Shown: positions 1 through 8,756, numbered from the stretch's first letter. The stretch is 64,000 nt of DNA from an uncultured Polycyclovorans sp. (GCA_936928855.1 CAKZHZ010000054.1:1-64000); one strand, 5' to 3'. Numbers and translations are program-made. The notes: a model not told the origin generated them from the letters alone.

Positions 1-35
1 CAGATCGAGCGGTAGTGCCGGTCGCCAACCTTCAT
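1..35 (-). CDS. mtnA: S-methyl-5-thioribose-1-phosphate isomerase, N-terminal fragment cut by the window edge
   Basis: Only the first 11 codons and part of the twelfth are in the window. They read MKVGDRHYRSI, the characteristic start of MtnA, which isomerises 5-methylthioribose-1-phosphate to the ribulose form in methionine salvage. The ATG overlaps the TGA of the upstream gene by 4 nt (ATGA), so the two are translationally coupled. The upstream partner ends in MtnK sequence, the usual neighbour of mtnA, which supports the call despite the short length. The rest of the gene lies outside the window. Confidence 0.75.
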   Translation of the reverse strand, partial: MKVGDRHYRSI

Positions 36-2614
36 TGGGCTTCTCCTCTGGCGGCAATGCGTGTGGTCGCGATCACCTGATCGATACCGGCAAAACCGGC
101 GCGACTGAGAACCAGCGTCCGGCCGAGCCGCAATGCCTTCTCCTCAAGCGGCGCACGCACGTCCGGGTCCTCGATCGAATCGAACTCGGCGATATGCGCC
201 AGCCCCAGAATGCGGCGGTGCATCTCGATGCCCGCAAAACCCATCGCGTCGCGGAAGATTTCGCCGAGCACCTCGCGCAGCGCCGCGTCGGAGGCCAGAT
301 GGTCTCCCTGATCCTCATAGAGCGTCCGGGCATAGAGGATGCCGGTGCGTTCTGTGTGCCAAAGCCGCGAGAACTCGCCGGCGAATGTCGCCCACGTCTC
401 GCCGACCACATCGAGCAGCCAGTCCTGGTAGGCGGTACAGGCCGCATCGTCCGCGACATGCGCCGGCATGGCGAGACAGGCCATCAGATAGTTGCCGATC
501 AGCATGCCCGCATCGAAGCCCATCGGACCGTAGAAGGCGAATTCGGGATCGATGATGCGGGCCTGATCGTCGGTGACCATGATCGAGCCGGTGTGCAGGT
601 CGCCATGGCACATCGTCTCGGCGCGGCTGGTGAAGGCACGCTTGAAATGCTGGGCGGCGATCTTGAGCTGTTCGTCGCGCCGCAATTCGGCGACCACACC
701 GTCGAGTTGCGGCGCGGTGTGGCGATTCATCTCGGCGTCGAAATAGGGATCGGTGAAGACGAGGTTTTCCGTGATGTCGCACAGTTCGACATTGCCCGAA
801 AACAGAGCCACGTCCGCCTTCTTGTCGGGGGCCTGCATCGACAGGTCCGATCCGCGAAAGGCCGTCCGCGCGCAGAATTCGCCCAACGTCCGGCCCAGCC
901 CCGCGACGCGCCGACCGGCCATCATCTGCTGGCGCAGGCGCTCGGCGGCGTCCTCAAAGCGCGGCAGGGCCACCTTGCGCACCTTGCTGCCGGACAGCGA
1001 GGTGGTGGTGAGGACAGTGCGGATCTCCTTGTCGCGGATCTTCACGACATGGGCATCGCCCGAGTACTGCTCGACCACCGTCGGCCACTCGGCCAGCAGG
1101 CGGCGCGGTCCGGGCAGCAGCTCGCCGTCCTTGGCCTGTTCCAGCGTGGCAAGCCGATCCGCAGCGGCATCGTCGCCCAGCAGGCGGCGGCTCAGCGCCA
1201 GCGCCTCACGCTCCCGCACCACCTGGCACTGCTGCTCGATGGTCCGGTGATAGTCGCGCACGTCGCCGGCAATCTCGGCGAGGTAGCGCACGCGCTCCGG
1301 TGGCACCACCGCGCGGCGGTGGCTGGAGGCCTTCACCGCCACCGGCGCCAGGGCCGACGGCGCCGGCTGGAAGCCCTTGTCCACCAGCGCCGGCAGCAGC
1401 GCCTGATAGAGCGCGGTCACACCGTCATCGTTGAAGCGTGCCGCCATGGTGCCGAACACCGGCATGGCATCGGGCGATTCCATGAAGCGCTCGCGGTTGC
1501 GCTGGTACTGCTTGCGCACGTCACGCAGCGCATCCTCGGCGCCCTTGCGGTCGTACTTGTTGATGGCAATGAAGTCGGCGAAGTCGAGCATGTCGATCTT
1601 CTCCAGCTGCGAGGCCGCACCGAACTCGGGCGTCATCACGTACAGCGAGACATCGACGAAGGGCACGATGGCCGCGTCGCCCTGTCCGATACCGGAGGTC
1701 TCGACAATGATCAGATCGAAGCCCGACAGCTTGCAGGCGGCCATCACGTCCGGCAGCGCGGCAGAGATCTCGCTGCCGGTGTCGCGGGTGGCCAGCGAGC
1801 GCATGTAGATGTGCTCGTGCTCGATGGCATTCATGCGGATGCGGTCGCCCAGCAGGGCACCGCCGGTGCGCTTGCGCGAGGGATCGATGGAGATCACCGC
1901 CACCCGCGGCTTGTCGTTCTGGTCCAGGCGCAGGCGCAGCACCAGTTCGTCCGTCAGCGAGGACTTGCCGGCGCCGCCGGTGCCGGTGATGCCGAGGCTG
2001 GGCACCGTCAACTCCGCGGCCGCCTCACGGATCGCCTGCCGGGTGGCCTCGTCGTAGGCTCCGTTCTCGATGGCGCTGATCACCCGCGCCAACTGGCGCC
2101 GGTCGCCCGACCGCAGCGCGGTCAGTGCCTGATCGGCCTTGGGCGCCAGGTCGCTGACGTTGTAGTCGGCACCGCGGATGACATCGTCGATCATGCCCTG
2201 CAGACCGAGGGTGGCACCGTCCTCCGGCGAGAACAGGCGCGTCACGCCGTAGGCCATCAGGTCCTTGATCTCCGACGGCACGATGACGCCGCCGCCGCCG
2301 CCGTAAACCTTGATGTTCTCGCCGCCGTTCTCCCGCAGCAGATCCACGATGTAGCGGAAGAACTCGTTGTGCCCGCCCTGGTAGGAGGTGATGGCGATGG
2401 CCTGGGCGTCTTCCTGCAGCGCGGCATTGACGATCTCGCCAGCCGAGCGGTTGTGGCCCAGGTGGATCACCTCGGCGCCGGAGGACTGGAGGATGCGGCG
2501 CATGATGTTGATCGAGGCATCGTGGCCGTCGAACAGCGCGGTGGCGGTCACCAGGCGCACCTTGTGGGTGGCCTTGTAGGGCTGCGGCTGGGTCATGGCG
2601 GCGGGGTTGTTCAC
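32..2614 (-). CDS. icmF/mtnK: Chimeric protein: IcmF N-terminal half (B12-binding and GTPase domains) fused in frame to the C-terminal part of 5-methylthioribose kinase
   Basis: An 860-aa protein from GTG at 2614, which has AGGAG six bases upstream; ATG at 2596 is the alternative start. Residues about 17-150 are a cobalamin-binding domain (DGHDAS with ligand His31, then SYQGGH). Residues 205-400 are the MeaI-type GTPase chaperone of IcmF: Walker A GTGGAGKSS at 211-219, ETSGIGQGD, NKYD at 352-355. IcmF sequence continues to KVALPRFED at about 555, where the acyl-CoA mutase domain should begin. Instead the protein becomes MtnK: VELCDITENLVFTDPY, HGDLHTGS at 670-677 (catalytic loop), DPEFAFYGPMGFD. 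About 530 residues of IcmF (usual length near 1,090) and the first 110 or so of MtnK (near 400, including the ATP-binding N-lobe) are missing. Neither mutase nor kinase activity is expected. It may be a deletion fusion or an assembly misjoin. The stop overlaps the mtnA start. Confidence 0.85.
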   Translation of the reverse strand: MNNPAAMTQPQPYKATHKVRLVTATALFDGHDASINIMRRILQSSGAEVIHLGHNRSAGEIVNAALQEDAQAIAITSYQGGHNEFFRYIVDLLRENGGENIKVYGGGGGVIVPSEIKDLMAYGVTRLFSPEDGATLGLQGMIDDVIRGADYNVSDLAPKADQALTALRSGDRRQLARVISAIENGAYDEATRQAIREAAAELTVPSLGITGTGGAGKSSLTDELVLRLRLDQNDKPRVAVISIDPSRKRTGGALLGDRIRMNAIEHEHIYMRSLATRDTGSEISAALPDVMAACKLSGFDLIIVETSGIGQGDAAIVPFVDVSLYVMTPEFGAASQLEKIDMLDFADFIAINKYDRKGAEDALRDVRKQYQRNRERFMESPDAMPVFGTMAARFNDDGVTALYQALLPALVDKGFQPAPSALAPVAVKASSHRRAVVPPERVRYLAEIAGDVRDYHRTIEQQCQVVREREALALSRRLLGDDAAADRLATLEQAKDGELLPGPRRLLAEWPTVVEQYSGDAHVVKIRDKEIRTVLTTTSLSGSKVRKVALPRFEDAAERLRQQMMAGRRVAGLGRTLGEFCARTAFRGSDLSMQAPDKKADVALFSGNVELCDITENLVFTDPYFDAEMNRHTAPQLDGVVAELRRDEQLKIAAQHFKRAFTSRAETMCHGDLHTGSIMVTDDQARIIDPEFAFYGPMGFDAGMLIGNYLMACLAMPAHVADDAACTAYQDWLLDVVGETWATFAGEFSRLWHTERTGILYARTLYEDQGDHLASDAALREVLGEIFRDAMGFAGIEMHRRILGLAHIAEFDSIEDPDVRAPLEEKALRLGRTLVLSRAGFAGIDQVIATTRIAARGEAQ

Positions 2615-2656
2615 GCGGGACTCCTGGCTTCGTGACGCAATGAATTGCGCATTGTA

Positions 2657-2672
2657 GGCCGCCACAGCGGCC
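2657..2672. promoter_or_regulatory. Inverted repeat between the divergent icmF/mtnK chimera and the AraC-type gene
   Basis: GGCCGC and GCGGCC arms are separated by CACA, a perfect 6-bp inverted repeat. It lies in the 132-bp gap between two divergent genes, the usual place for an operator. A second short one, GCAAT-GA-ATTGC, lies just to its left near 2638-2649. Operator function is inferred from position only, and GC-rich palindromes arise easily by chance here. Confidence 0.25.
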
Positions 2673-2746
2673 CGGCCGATGTCCGCAGCGCTTGTGAGCA
2701 ATGAGCGTTTTTGCAATGTTATGGGCCTGCTTGCCTGAGCCCAGCC

Positions 2747-3754
2747 GTGGAACGTGACAGCGTTGACATCGCCTTCGTACGCGAAGCCCTGGCCGGCGTT
2801 CGCGCCCGGGGCGGCGACCCCGCCGCCCTGCTGCAGACTGCCGGGATCGCGCCAGCGCTGCTGCAGGCCCGCGACGGCCGGGTCAGTGCCGCAGCCTTCG
2901 GCCGTCTGTGGCTGGCCGTCGCCGCAGCACTGGATGACGAGTTTTTCGGCCAGGACGGACGCCGCATGAAGGTGGGCAGTTTCGCCACCCTCTGCCACCT
3001 GTGCATCCATGCCCGCACGCTGCGGCAGGCGCTGCAACGTGGCATTCGGCTGCTCAACCTGCTGCTGGACGACCTGCGCATCACGCTGCGCGAAGGGACG
3101 GATTGCGCCGAGGTGGTGATCGATGACCGTCGCGCCCAGGCCGCGGTATTCGCCCACGAGACGCTGTTCATTCTGCTGCAGGGCCTGATCTGCTGGCTGG
3201 TGGACCGCCGCATCGTGATGCTGAGCGCCGACTTCGCCTACCCGGCGCCGGCCTGGGCGGCAGAGTATCCGCGCATCTATGCCCGCGATATCCGCTTCGA
3301 CAACGGCCCTACCCGCTTCCGCTTTCCACTGCGCGACCTGCAGGCCCCGGTGGTGCAGACGGAGCGCACGGCGCGGGAGTTTCTGCGTGGGGCGCCGGCC
3401 AACTTCATCGTCAAATACCGCAACCCCCGCAGCCTTGCCGTTCACCTTCGGCGCCGCCTGCGTCAGGGACCGCGAGGCTTCGCACTGGGGCTGGAGGATG
3501 CCGCAGGTGAACTGGGCCTGAGCCCCGCCACCCTACGCCGACACCTTGAGGCCGAAGGCACCAGTTTCCGTCTCATCAAGGACGGCTTGCGTCGCGACCT
3601 GTCGATCCGCCTGCTGCAACAGACACCGGAACGTAGCGTCCCGGACATCGCCGCCGCCGCCGGCTTTGCCGAACCCAGCGCCTTTCACCGCGCCTTTCTC
3701 AAATGGACCGGCACCTCCCCGGGAGACTTCCGCCGACGCAGCAGAACACCGTGA
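2747..3754 (+). CDS. AraC-family transcriptional regulator with arabinose-binding-like N-terminal domain
   Basis: About 335 aa. The N-terminal two thirds match the AraC_binding_2/OruR-type sensor domain (VREALAGVRARGGDPAALL, and FAHETLFILLQGLICWLV in the middle). The last 100 residues carry two helix-turn-helix units, one at LGLSPATLRRHLEAEGTSF and one ending in IAAAAGFAEPSAFHRAFLKW and TGTSPGDFR, the AraC signature. GTG 2747 gives the normal family N-terminus; TTG at 2711 would add 12 residues and has no better ribosome site. It is divergent from the IcmF-derived gene, so it probably once controlled that acyl-CoA mutase. Its effector is unknown. Confidence 0.85.
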   Translation: MERDSVDIAFVREALAGVRARGGDPAALLQTAGIAPALLQARDGRVSAAAFGRLWLAVAAALDDEFFGQDGRRMKVGSFATLCHLCIHARTLRQALQRGIRLLNLLLDDLRITLREGTDCAEVVIDDRRAQAAVFAHETLFILLQGLICWLVDRRIVMLSADFAYPAPAWAAEYPRIYARDIRFDNGPTRFRFPLRDLQAPVVQTERTAREFLRGAPANFIVKYRNPRSLAVHLRRRLRQGPRGFALGLEDAAGELGLSPATLRRHLEAEGTSFRLIKDGLRRDLSIRLLQQTPERSVPDIAAAAGFAEPSAFHRAFLKWTGTSPGDFRRRSRTP

Positions 3755-3855
3755 ATTTTTCATGACAGCCGGACGCAGGGCTGGTGATCCCGCGTCTCAA
3801 GCCGCATGATCCCCCTCCCGGCGTCCGGGATGGCGCCGTTCCCCTGGGGGCCCGC

Positions 3856-4473
3856 ATGGAACCGTCCAAGGCCACGGCACAGACCGTGGTGACCTACTGG
3901 TTCGGCGATGACCGTAGCGCCGACCCGCGCGCGATTGCCGATCTCTACAACCCGCGGTGGTTTGGCGCGGATGCCGAAACCGATGCTGACATCCGGCACC
4001 GCTTCGCCCCGTTGCGCGAGCGGGCCCTGAATGGCGAACTGTTGGCGTGGACGCACGATCCACTGGAGCGACTCGCCTTGATCCTGCTGGTCGACCAGTT
4101 TTCGCGCAACCTCTTCCGCAACGACCGCCGCGCCTTCCACCATGACCGACTGGCGCTGGACTGGGCCCAGAGTGGGATCGCGCTCGGCATGGACCAGGCG
4201 CTGCGGCCGTTGGAACGGGTGTTCTTCTATCTGCCACTTGAGCATTCCGAACATCTGGACGACCAGATCGAGTGCGTCGACCTGATGCGCCGTCTGATCG
4301 ACGAAGTGCCCTCCGATCAGCGCCCCCTGTTCGAGAACTTCGCCGACTACGCCCAGCGCCATCTCGACATCATTGAGCGTTTCGGCCGCTTCCCCCATCG
4401 CAACGCTGTCCTCGATCGCGACTCCACGCCAGCGGAGACCCAGTTCCTACGACAGCCGGGCAGCCGCTTCTGA
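3856..4473 (+). CDS. DUF924 family protein
   Basis: A 205-aa soluble protein with the family hallmarks: VVTYWFGDD near the N-terminus, WFGADAETDADIRHRF, the LILLVDQFSRNLFRN core and a final GRFPHRNAVLDRDSTPAE block. DUF924 proteins are all-helical with a TPR-like fold and no settled biochemical role. ATG 3856 begins the conserved region; the in-frame GTG at 3784 would add 24 unconserved residues. It lies 101 bp downstream of the AraC gene on the same strand, with no evidence of a functional link. Fold and length are typical. Confidence 0.9.
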   Translation: MEPSKATAQTVVTYWFGDDRSADPRAIADLYNPRWFGADAETDADIRHRFAPLRERALNGELLAWTHDPLERLALILLVDQFSRNLFRNDRRAFHHDRLALDWAQSGIALGMDQALRPLERVFFYLPLEHSEHLDDQIECVDLMRRLIDEVPSDQRPLFENFADYAQRHLDIIERFGRFPHRNAVLDRDSTPAETQFLRQPGSRF

Positions 4474-4503
4474 CCGCTTCCGTCAGCAAGTTCGGCGCAA
4501 GGA

Positions 4504-5877
4504 TCAGGGCTCAGCGTGTGCCGGCGCCGTGGTGAAACGCCACAGGCGTGGCCGCTGCAGGGGACGTCCCAGGCTGTCGCGCACCCGGGTGGTGACCACC
4601 ACCGTGTACTCATGGTCGGGCTTGAGCGCCACATCGAACCCGTAACTGAGACCGTGGGCGCCATCGCCACGATAGCCGAAGCGATTGGCGGCACCGGGCA
4701 CGATGGTGCCGGTTTCATCGAACACGACTATGGCGCCCGGCGCCTCGGTGGAGGCCCGGTCGACCGCGCCGCTGAGGAAGGCGATGACGCTGTGCTCGGC
4801 GGTCGGCGCGTAGGGCACATCGGCGGCTCCGTGGTGCGGATAGAGCCCCACCACGCGCGGTCCCCGGGCGCCGTCGAGACCCTGCGCCAGCTTGTCCCAG
4901 AGGTGCAGGTAATAGCCGGTGATCATCTCGCCGGTATGCAGCACCCCGCCCTGCCCGGTGTAGTAATTGGCGCTGGCCCAGGGCATGTGCTGGCGAACGC
5001 GCGGCATCTCCACCACCGCGGCGGCGCGCTCGGCCAGCACCAGGGTCCGCGTGGCCAGCGCCGCGCGCTGCACGGCAAAGGCTGTGACTGCGGGGTCGTT
5101 GCGACCGGTACGGGCGTAGGCCTCGACCAGCACTGCGTCGGGCGGAAACTCCAGAAACGGAATCTGCAGCCACAGGTCGTGCTCGAAGATCGCCATCACA
5201 TCCATGGCGTACTCGATGCTGTTGAGCGACAACGGATCGAAGGCCTGCGCCAGCACGTCAAAGGGGGCATCGCCGATGATGCCGCGCAGGATCTGGCCCA
5301 CCGAGGTGTCGGCGCCGGGGGGGAAGGTATCGAGGGTATTGGCCGGCGAGTTGCCGATGTGCTCGCCGCGCTCGCGGACCACGGGCTCGAACAGGGCATC
5401 CCACACCTCGTCGCCCATGCCATGCGCAGCGATGCCCATGGCAAAGGCCACCAGACTGCCGCAGCTGTCGCTGCGACGGATGTCGGCCAGCGGCACCTCG
5501 GCCTGCTGCAGGTCCACCAGGAAGTCGATCGTGCCGCCGATCACCGGCACCGGCACGTCGGCGCCCACGGCCGCCGCGCAGCCCCGCTCGTGCAGCAGCT
5601 GCATCAAGGGGTTGACGAAGTATTCCCAGTGGGCGTTCTCCGCCACATCGCGATCGCCGGGGAACAGTGCGCCGGTGGCATAGCCACCGTCGGGATAGAG
5701 GGCGCCGGCCAGCAGCGCCGGGCGGTGCTGGTCGAGGATGCGCTTGAGCGGATGGGCGCTGGGCAGATGTTGCCGGCCGTAATCGGCCATCAGCGCGTGT
5801 ACCACCATGCCGGCAGCCTGTGCCGACAGGCTGGCCGCGAACAGGGTGAGGACCAGCAGGAAACGGATCAGGTACAT
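4504..5877 (-). CDS. Exported zinc-dependent phospholipase C-like protein with C-terminal Ig-like domain
   Basis: 457 aa. A signal peptide (hydrophobic LIRFLLVLTLFAASLSAQA) is followed by a helical domain with spaced His and Asp residues: LLAGALYPDGG, AHWEYF and MGIAAHGMGDEVWDALF. These resemble the zinc-dependent phospholipase C / S1-P1 nuclease fold, where such residues bind three zinc ions. The last 110 residues look like a bacterial Ig-like domain (YGFDVALKPDHEYTVVVTT ending WRFTT). It is the last gene of a four-gene operon and starts 6 nt after the preceding stop. The substrate is unknown. The hydrolase assignment is by motif pattern and moderate; the signal peptide is clear. Confidence 0.6.
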   Translation of the reverse strand: MYLIRFLLVLTLFAASLSAQAAGMVVHALMADYGRQHLPSAHPLKRILDQHRPALLAGALYPDGGYATGALFPGDRDVAENAHWEYFVNPLMQLLHERGCAAAVGADVPVPVIGGTIDFLVDLQQAEVPLADIRRSDSCGSLVAFAMGIAAHGMGDEVWDALFEPVVRERGEHIGNSPANTLDTFPPGADTSVGQILRGIIGDAPFDVLAQAFDPLSLNSIEYAMDVMAIFEHDLWLQIPFLEFPPDAVLVEAYARTGRNDPAVTAFAVQRAALATRTLVLAERAAAVVEMPRVRQHMPWASANYYTGQGGVLHTGEMITGYYLHLWDKLAQGLDGARGPRVVGLYPHHGAADVPYAPTAEHSVIAFLSGAVDRASTEAPGAIVVFDETGTIVPGAANRFGYRGDGAHGLSYGFDVALKPDHEYTVVVTTRVRDSLGRPLQRPRLWRFTTAPAHAEP

Positions 5878-5883
5878 GGGCGG

Positions 5884-6231
5884 TCACAGGGCTTCGGCGC
5901 GGGCGCGCAGGGCCTGTTCCTGCTCGAACAGGTGGCGCGCCTCGGCAAAGGGGTCCGGCGTGGGACTGGGGGACGGCGTCGGGCTGACCGTGGGACTCGG
6001 GGACGGCGTCGGACTGGGCGTGGGGCTGGGCCCGGGTGACGGCGTTGGGCTGCTCACCGGTGTTGCGCTGGGTGGTGGCGTCGGCTGCACTGTCGGCGTC
6101 GGCACGGGCGTCGGCACCCGCGTTGGTGGCGGTGAGGGCGTCAGCGTGGGCGCGGGGGGCGTCACAGCGTGATCGCCGCTGCAGGCCGACAGGATCAACA
6201 CCATCAGCAGTCCAATCCCGGCCCGGATCAT
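5884..6231 (-). CDS. Small Pro/Thr/Ser-rich lipoprotein
   Basis: 115 aa. The lipobox LSAC places the acylated Cys at residue 17. About 70 residues of PTPSP-type low-complexity repeat follow, then a short charged helical tail (DPFAEARHLFEQEQALRARA). The repeat is encoded by imperfect copies of a roughly 20-bp unit across 5950-6170. Such stretches act as extended, wall-spanning or glycosylatable linkers in other lipoproteins; here that is inference. Its start overlaps the stop of the upstream lipoprotein gene by 4 nt. The operon is otherwise exported hydrolase-like proteins, so this may be a tether or scaffold for them. No enzymatic domain is present. Confidence 0.7.
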   Translation of the reverse strand: MIRAGIGLLMVLILSACSGDHAVTPPAPTLTPSPPPTRVPTPVPTPTVQPTPPPSATPVSSPTPSPGPSPTPSPTPSPSPTVSPTPSPSPTPDPFAEARHLFEQEQALRARAEAL

Positions 6232-7157
6232 GGCGCCGCTCCGGGCACGATCATCGGCAAGCGCGCCAGCGGCGCCGGTAGCTGCTCGCTGGTGAGGTAG
6301 AACGCCGCTGCGGTGCCACGGGCGAACGTGGCGGCCTCGATCTGCGGGTAATCAGGCAAGGTGAACACGGCCGGTGGGGCCGCCATGGCCTCGGCCCAGG
6401 ATTGCCCTTCCGCCCGGGTCCAGCGGTAGGCATGCAACAGTGAGGTGGCGAGGACGTGGCGCTGGCGGTCGTCGAAATCCATCGCGGTGATCCAGTTGAA
6501 CCGGTTGGCATCGCCCTCGAAATCGGCTGCGGCACGCGGCAGGTTCACCGGCCCCAGGTCCGTCATCACCGCCAGCGGCAACCGCCGGTCCAGCGGCAGG
6601 GCGTACAACCGCGGCTGCGGGTCGCGCTTGCTGAGAATGTACGCCGTGTGACTGTCGGCATCCACCGCCAGCGACTCGGCATCGCGGGGTCCGTCCGGGT
6701 ACACCGCAGCGATGACTGACGTCGCACGCAGATTGATCTGCTCAACGTCCCCCTCGGAGGTCCAGGTCACCTCGGGCTCCGGCACGCGGAACAGCTGGAC
6801 GAAGGGCCGGATCGCCCCGTTGTCCCCGATATCGCCGATCAGCAGCCAGGGCTCGCCTTCGTGGGAGTAGCTGGCCAGATCCTCCCAGTCGAGGTTGAAC
6901 GGCATGCCCACCAGCCGAAGTGTCACCACATGCCGGCCGTCAGTGGTGATGCCATACACGGCAGTCGCGCCACCGCTGTCATTCAGGGTCCACAGCAGAT
7001 CATCCCGCCGCTGTGATCGGGCCAGTCCGCTGGATTCGTTGATCGCCGGGTTGTCGAGCACCACTTCCACGGCGCCCTCGCCGGCAAATGGCGCGCTGGC
7101 CCCGCAGGCGCCCAGCAGCGTCGCCGACAGCAGGCCCGCCACCACCACGCGCCTCAT
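6228..7157 (-). CDS. Lipoprotein with predicted beta-propeller-type fold
   Basis: 309 aa. Lipobox LLGAC gives acylated Cys18. The body contains repeated strand motifs typical of propeller proteins: ESSGLARSQRRDDLLWTLNDSGG, LDWEDLASYSHEGEPWLLIGDIGDNG, then DAESLAVDADSHTAYILSKRD. The GDIGDN and DAESL signatures resemble esterase-like/phytase-like propellers of the periplasm. No catalytic set can be identified with confidence. ATG 7157 overlaps the stop of the upstream PHP gene (ATGA), and its own stop overlaps the next start, so it is co-translated in the four-gene exported-protein operon. The substrate is unknown. Confidence 0.6.
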   Translation of the reverse strand: MRRVVVAGLLSATLLGACGASAPFAGEGAVEVVLDNPAINESSGLARSQRRDDLLWTLNDSGGATAVYGITTDGRHVVTLRLVGMPFNLDWEDLASYSHEGEPWLLIGDIGDNGAIRPFVQLFRVPEPEVTWTSEGDVEQINLRATSVIAAVYPDGPRDAESLAVDADSHTAYILSKRDPQPRLYALPLDRRLPLAVMTDLGPVNLPRAAADFEGDANRFNWITAMDFDDRQRHVLATSLLHAYRWTRAEGQSWAEAMAAPPAVFTLPDYPQIEAATFARGTAAAFYLTSEQLPAPLARLPMIVPGAAP

Positions 7158-8275
7158 GGGCGGTCGAACCCGAAGTAGATGGGATTGGTCAGGCCGATGA
7201 AGCGCCCGTAAAACCCCACCAGTTGCGCCGGCAGGGTTTCGGCGTCCGGCGTGTTGCCCTCCACTTCCACGCGGTAGTAGCTGCGCCCATCGGCGGCTGG
7301 CGTGTCGGTGAAGGTCAGCGGTGCCGACAGCGGCAGGCGGAAGCGCTGCAGCACGGCACCGTTCTTGATGACCGTGACGGTGTAGGTTCCCAGCGCCCGG
7401 AACCCTTCGATGTCGATCCGGAAGTCCACCGGTGTGCCCGGCGCCACCGCCACGTTGTCGCCCATCAGGGTTTCGTAGCGACCATCGCGATCCACATCCG
7501 CCCACAGGGCGATGCGCTCGGCGTCCGGCGCATAGCTCACCGAGGCACGCCCGGCATCGAGGGCCGCCACCACCGCGTCCGGCGACCGTGACGCCGCGTA
7601 CACCCAGGTGGTCGGGGTGCCCACATTGAGGCCCAGGGGTTCAATGCCCTGCTGGTGGTGACAATCGCTGCCACCACGCCCCGGCAGGCGCCGACCGGTC
7701 GCCAGCAGCTGGTCCCACAGCGCGAGGACCTGCCGGTTGTCACCCGGAAACCGGAACAGGGCGTTCCACACTTCCAGTGAGTCCAGGCCGATGTCGAAGC
7801 CGTACTCCCAGGGGTCGCCGTTGAGCGGATGATTGGCCGAGAAATGTGCGCCCTGCCGGTCGGCCTCCTGCGCAATCGCCACACCTTCGCCCTCCCGCAG
7901 CGCGTATAGCGCGCCATGGTCGTAGCGCGTCGGCGCGAAGAAATTGGCGTGCCCCTTGGCGGTGGTCCACTCGGCGCCGTACAGCAGCACCATGCGATCA
8001 CTGCGATATGCCGGGTCGTCCCAGGTGGTGAGCTGACCGTCGACATGGTTGTCGTGATCGGTCACCACGAAGTAGTCCATGCCGCGGTCCTCGGCCTGGC
8101 CGATGATCGCCGTCATCGGATTGTCGAGCGCATCGCTGCTGTGGTCCGAGTGCAGGTGAAGGTCCCCTTTCATCCAGACGCCCTCGGGCGGCACGGGGGT
8201 ATCCAGCACGTCGCCGCCGCCACAGGCAGACAGCACCATCAAGGGGAGACAGGCAGCGGCACGCCAGGCATTCAT
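7154..8275 (-). CDS. PHP-domain metallo-hydrolase lipoprotein (CehA/McbA type)
   Basis: 373 aa, first gene of the operon running to 4504. Lipobox VLSAC gives Cys18. The PHP domain follows with its metal ligands: DLHLHSDHS at 38-46, VTDHDNH near 71-77, NHPL further on and GGSDCHH near 205. PHP proteins use a tri- or binuclear metal centre to hydrolyse phosphoesters; the CehA/McbA branch includes carboxylesterases. The C-terminal 120 residues look like beta-sandwich sequence (FRIDIEGFRALGTYTVTVIKNG). The lipid anchor puts the enzyme on the periplasmic side or cell surface. Together with the phospholipase-like gene it suggests extracellular ester or phosphoester scavenging, which is inference. 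Confidence 0.75.
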   Translation of the reverse strand: MNAWRAAACLPLMVLSACGGGDVLDTPVPPEGVWMKGDLHLHSDHSSDALDNPMTAIIGQAEDRGMDYFVVTDHDNHVDGQLTTWDDPAYRSDRMVLLYGAEWTTAKGHANFFAPTRYDHGALYALREGEGVAIAQEADRQGAHFSANHPLNGDPWEYGFDIGLDSLEVWNALFRFPGDNRQVLALWDQLLATGRRLPGRGGSDCHHQQGIEPLGLNVGTPTTWVYAASRSPDAVVAALDAGRASVSYAPDAERIALWADVDRDGRYETLMGDNVAVAPGTPVDFRIDIEGFRALGTYTVTVIKNGAVLQRFRLPLSAPLTFTDTPAADGRSYYRVEVEGNTPDAETLPAQLVGFYGRFIGLTNPIYFGFDRP

Positions 8276-8345
8276 ATCGGCACGGAGGACAGTCGGGACC
8301 CGTCAGGCTAGCGCCTGCAGATGACGGCACAACGGCAAATCGGCC

Positions 8346-8756
8346 CTAACGGATGATGTAAGGCGGCCGTCGCTGCCCATGACGGGCGTCGATGCGGTCC
8401 AGCAGGCTGGCCAGGATGCGTGCCAGCGCCTCCCGCTGTGCCGCGGGCAGTTCCAGCAAGGCGTCGTATTCAGGTGGCTGGTGGTTGGCGAGCAGGTCGC
8501 GCAGCGTGGACAGTCCCTTGTCCGTCAGCCGCAGGGTGACGCTGCGCCCGTCCTCCGGATGTGGGCCACGTTGAAGCAGGCCCATGTGTTCAAGGCGTGT
8601 CAGCCGCTTGATCATGCCCGGCAGGGTGATCCAGAACGTCTGCGACAGTTCGGTGGGCGAACTCTGATAGGGGGGCGCGCCGAGCAGTTCCACAGCGGAG
8701 GGTGCCGGCTGCGCACCCGCAACCGACAAGGCCTCCAGATCAACGCAGACCGGCAT
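8346..8756 (-). CDS. MarR-family regulator, probably N-terminally truncated
   Basis: 136 aa from ATG 8756 (ATG 8783 is also possible). The winged-helix core is clear: PPYQSSPTELSQTFWITLPG, then MIKRLTRLEHMGLL, then the wing RGPHPEDGRSVTLRLTDKG and a C-terminal dimerisation helix. In full-length MarR proteins about 50-60 residues forming the first dimerisation helices precede this core. Here only about 25 unrelated-looking residues do, and the start lies inside the 3' end of the upstream GntR-type gene. So the gene has probably lost its 5' end, or begins by reinitiation after the GntR stop at 8740. DNA binding may persist but normal dimerisation is doubtful. Confidence 0.6.
   Translation of the reverse strand: MPVCVDLEALSVAGAQPAPSAVELLGAPPYQSSPTELSQTFWITLPGMIKRLTRLEHMGLLQRGPHPEDGRSVTLRLTDKGLSTLRDLLANHQPPEYDALLELPAAQREALARILASLLDRIDARHGQRRPPYIIR

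Noticed and set aside
5950..6170. Direct repeats that could be taken for a CRISPR-like or tandem-repeat array
   Set aside because: The units are imperfect, have no spacers, and encode in frame the Pro/Thr/Ser-rich part of a lipoprotein.
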